Below the pieces are notes generated by a model. It did no database searches. It saw only the letters and a program-made list of their open reading frames with translations, and was not told where the DNA came from. The translations under genes and the position numbers were made by a program. Below, piece after piece: positions 5,037-6,882 of a stretch of DNA of 6,882 bases. Numbering within the stretch: the first letter of the stretch is position 1; each line of letters opens with the position of its first letter. Origin of the DNA: CAG-390 sp045541375 (GTDB lineage Bacteria; Bacillota; Clostridia; Oscillospirales; CAG-272); the NCBI GenBank assembly GCA_045541375.1, contig JAZQJB010000031.1:1-6882 (forward strand), given 5' to 3'.

Positions 5037-6581
5037 ATGGATAGTATAAAGCTTGAGCGGTTGATAGCCGAAAATATGAAGTCGATATTCGGCTTTGCTT
5101 TGACAAGGCTTGGGAATGTGACCGAAGCAGAATATCTTGCGAGCGATATTTTATATGAAATTATTCGGTCGGCACCGAATCTGAAAGATGAGGATCGCTT
5201 TTACGGTTTTATGTGGAAAATTGCGGAGAATGTTTATATGGACTATCTTCGCAAAAAAGCGAAAAACGCAAGCCGTACAGCGGAGCTCGACGAAAGCATT
5301 GCCGATGACTCCGAGTCTGTTTTAGATGAAATCGCCCAAAAAGAGGAGTTGAATCTTCTTCGACGCGAGCTCTCGCTTTTGTCAAAACAGTATCGGGATG
5401 CAACCGTTTTGTACTATATCGAAAATCTCTCCTGCTCCGAAATTGCGAAAAAATTGCAGATCAGCACGGAAATGGTAAAGTATTATTTGTTCCGCGCAAG
5501 AAAAATTATCAGAGAGGGTATGAATATGGAAAGACTATTCGGTGAAAAAAGTTATAAACCCTGCGGGTTTGAAATTGATTACTGGGGATTGGTACAATTC
5601 AATCCAAACGAATTCAGCTCATTTCGGAAAAGAAAGATAAAGGGCAATATTTTGCTTGCAGCATACTACAGCCCGATGACGATTCAAGAGATCAGCATAG
5701 AGCTCGGCGTTGCACTTCCTTACCTTGAGGACGAAATCAAGTTGCTCGTTGATCGTGAATATCTTGTCTGCAACAATGGAAAATATCTGACCAATATCCC
5801 GATCTTCACGCTTGATTGCACGAACACGATCGAAGAAAAGCTGAAAGAACTTATCGAAGAAAGCGCACGAAAACTTGTTGCCGTGACGGATGAGTTTGAC
5901 ACGTGTTTTGAAAACAGATTTGCAAACACCAATCTCGCGCGGTGGCAAAAAGTTCTAATGTGTATGCATTTTGCGTTGATGGAAACCGAGAAGACTCTGA
6001 AAAGCAAGTACGGTAAAACAGCCGAGAACGGTAAGGGTGTGATCTGGGGCAGAAGCTTTGAGTCATCTGTTCAAGATGATTTGCCACAGGGTATTCAAGG
6101 AATTTATAACGGGTGCGAGTCAAGCGATAAACGCGGAAGCGTTATAGCAATGAATTTCAGACAAACGCTGAACGCCCAGCATTTTGATTATGGCATGACC
6201 GATCCCATAGTTTGCACAGCGGTCGATTGCTTTGAGTATTTGCCGAAGGATTGGCAGAAAGTGCTGGACGAACGCGGTTACGCAAAGAACGGCAAGGCGA
6301 ATTTTGCAGTATGGTCATACAAAGAATACAATGAACTTCAGCAGATCCTGCATGAATGCATCTCTGTTGTTTCGGATTTGAACAGCAAAACTGCCGAGAT
6401 TGCCGCAAATATAACTGCGGATCTTGCTCCTACTCACATCCGCCATACCGCAGAATACGTCGGCGCATTGGTTTACCGCTTCTATTCAATAGACAAATTG
6501 GTAAGCAGGCTGTCTGAAATGGATTGGATAAGCCCGGTCACAGATAGCGATAAACCTGCCATTTGTGTTGTAAAATATTAA
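5037..6581 (+). CDS. ECF-like RNA polymerase sigma factor with a long C-terminal extension
   Basis: This 514-residue protein has two parts. Residues about 10-75 fit sigma region 2, ending in the typical RFYGFMWKIAENVYMDYLRKK. Residues about 103-164 fit region 4 with a clear helix-turn-helix (LSCSEIAKKLQISTEMVKYYLFRARK). There is no region 1 or 3, as in ECF factors, which are usually near 200 residues. About 350 residues follow. Residues 199-258 look like a winged helix (MTIQEISIELGVALPYLEDEIK then a wing around NGKYLTN). Residues 260-330 are mostly helical and charged. Residues 335-514 are mixed, with WGRSFESS and VDCFEYLP segments I cannot assign. No membrane span or zinc motif is seen. ATG 5037 is chosen because GGAG lies six bases upstream; an in-frame ATG at 5025 lacks a site. 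No anti-sigma gene adjoins, so the extension probably controls activity in cis. Confidence 0.85.
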   Translation: MDSIKLERLIAENMKSIFGFALTRLGNVTEAEYLASDILYEIIRSAPNLKDEDRFYGFMWKIAENVYMDYLRKKAKNASRTAELDESIADDSESVLDEIAQKEELNLLRRELSLLSKQYRDATVLYYIENLSCSEIAKKLQISTEMVKYYLFRARKIIREGMNMERLFGEKSYKPCGFEIDYWGLVQFNPNEFSSFRKRKIKGNILLAAYYSPMTIQEISIELGVALPYLEDEIKLLVDREYLVCNNGKYLTNIPIFTLDCTNTIEEKLKELIEESARKLVAVTDEFDTCFENRFANTNLARWQKVLMCMHFALMETEKTLKSKYGKTAENGKGVIWGRSFESSVQDDLPQGIQGIYNGCESSDKRGSVIAMNFRQTLNAQHFDYGMTDPIVCTAVDCFEYLPKDWQKVLDERGYAKNGKANFAVWSYKEYNELQQILHECISVVSDLNSKTAEIAANITADLAPTHIRHTAEYVGALVYRFYSIDKLVSRLSEMDWISPVTDSDKPAICVVKY

Positions 6582-6588
6582 TTAAATT

Positions 6589-6630
6589 CCGCCGAGAGTA
6601 ACAGACCGTTGCTCTCGGCGGAGGTATTTT
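6589..6630 (+). terminator. Strong intrinsic terminator of the sigma-factor gene
   Basis: A 14-bp stem (CCGCCGAGAG plus TAAC at 6589-6602, pairing with GTTG plus CTCTCGGCGG at 6608-6621, one T-G pair) has a 5-base loop and is followed by AGGTATTTTT. It starts eight bases after the stop codon. Confidence 0.88.
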
Positions 6631-6882
6631 TACATTATTCGTCGTAAAAAGTGTGATGAGTTTACATTTTTTCGTTGCAATTTTTGTAATTTTGGGCAAT
6701 TATGAAGTTTCCAGGCTGCACTGATTACAATATTCATTTATCAAAATCAACTTAAAATTATATTTGTATAAATAGGGTTTACAAATAGCTATAAATATTG
6801 TGGGTCATCCCATAAAATGGGACTCCTTTAACATAGATATTATTCGTGCTAATCGATAGTTACGCGGGCTCCTTTCACCGCT
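6631..6882. other. AT-rich right end without a supported gene
   Basis: No convincing coding frame or RNA gene is seen here. The only structure is a perfect small hairpin at 6808-6822 (TCCCAT and ATGGGA around AAA). A minus-strand frame open from the window edge to a TGA inside that hairpin (about 25 codons) is too short to call. Confidence 0.5.

Noticed and set aside
6805..6882. Possible 3' end of a minus-strand gene running off the right edge (about 25 codons ending at a TGA inside the 6808-6822 hairpin)
   Set aside because: An open run of this length is expected by chance; the peptide matches nothing I recognise. Sequence beyond the window would settle it.
6865..6882. Second copy of the large palindrome's arm starting at the window end
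   Set aside because: Only TTCACCGCT plus a loose upstream match is shared, too short to call.

Overview
The window looks like chromosome from an uncultured, probably gut-associated, member of the Clostridia (Bacillota). This rests on the gene types (short intracellular GH2 glycosidase, AEC-type permease, SLOG-fold protein, ECF sigma factor with a large C-terminal extension), purine-rich Shine-Dalgarno sites, near-consensus sigma-A-type promoters, and many small hairpins and 7-base repeats between genes. No rRNA or tRNA gene is present, so the lineage is an inference.

Layout. 1-296: no gene; a dense chain of small hairpins and a heptamer repeat beyond the 3' end of a minus-strand glycosidase. 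297-2003 (-): GH2 glycosidase with its own promoter at 2054-2082. 2004-2874: gene-free, carrying a 345-bp imperfect palindrome (2128-2472), two further hairpins, and the promoter of the next gene. 2875-3864 (+): AEC-family permease. 3876-3993: nested hairpin/heptamer array. 4001-4030: terminator shared by converging genes. 4031-4264 (-) and 4410-4862 (+): a divergent pair, a small XRE/Cro-type repressor and a SLOG-like protein. Their 145-bp shared control region holds three copies of a TCGTGGAATTCCACGA-type operator placed over the two predicted transcription starts and between the promoters. 4865-4894: a terminator almost identical to the one at 4001. 5037-6581 (+): an ECF-like sigma factor followed by about 350 residues with a predicted winged helix and an unrecognised, sensor-like region, closed by a strong terminator at 6589-6630. 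6631-6882: no supported gene.

How the parts work together. The glycosidase and permease appear to be independent single-gene units; nothing links their substrates. The XRE/SLOG pair reads as a self-contained, autoregulated switch: the repressor would shut both its own promoter and the perfect-consensus promoter of the SLOG gene. The sigma factor has no anti-sigma partner beside it, so its C-terminal region is the natural candidate for control. A sequence resembling an ECF promoter lies just upstream and suggests autoregulation. By eye, the two left-hand genes are clearly more GC-rich than everything right of about 4030, so the XRE/SLOG/sigma block may have a different history.
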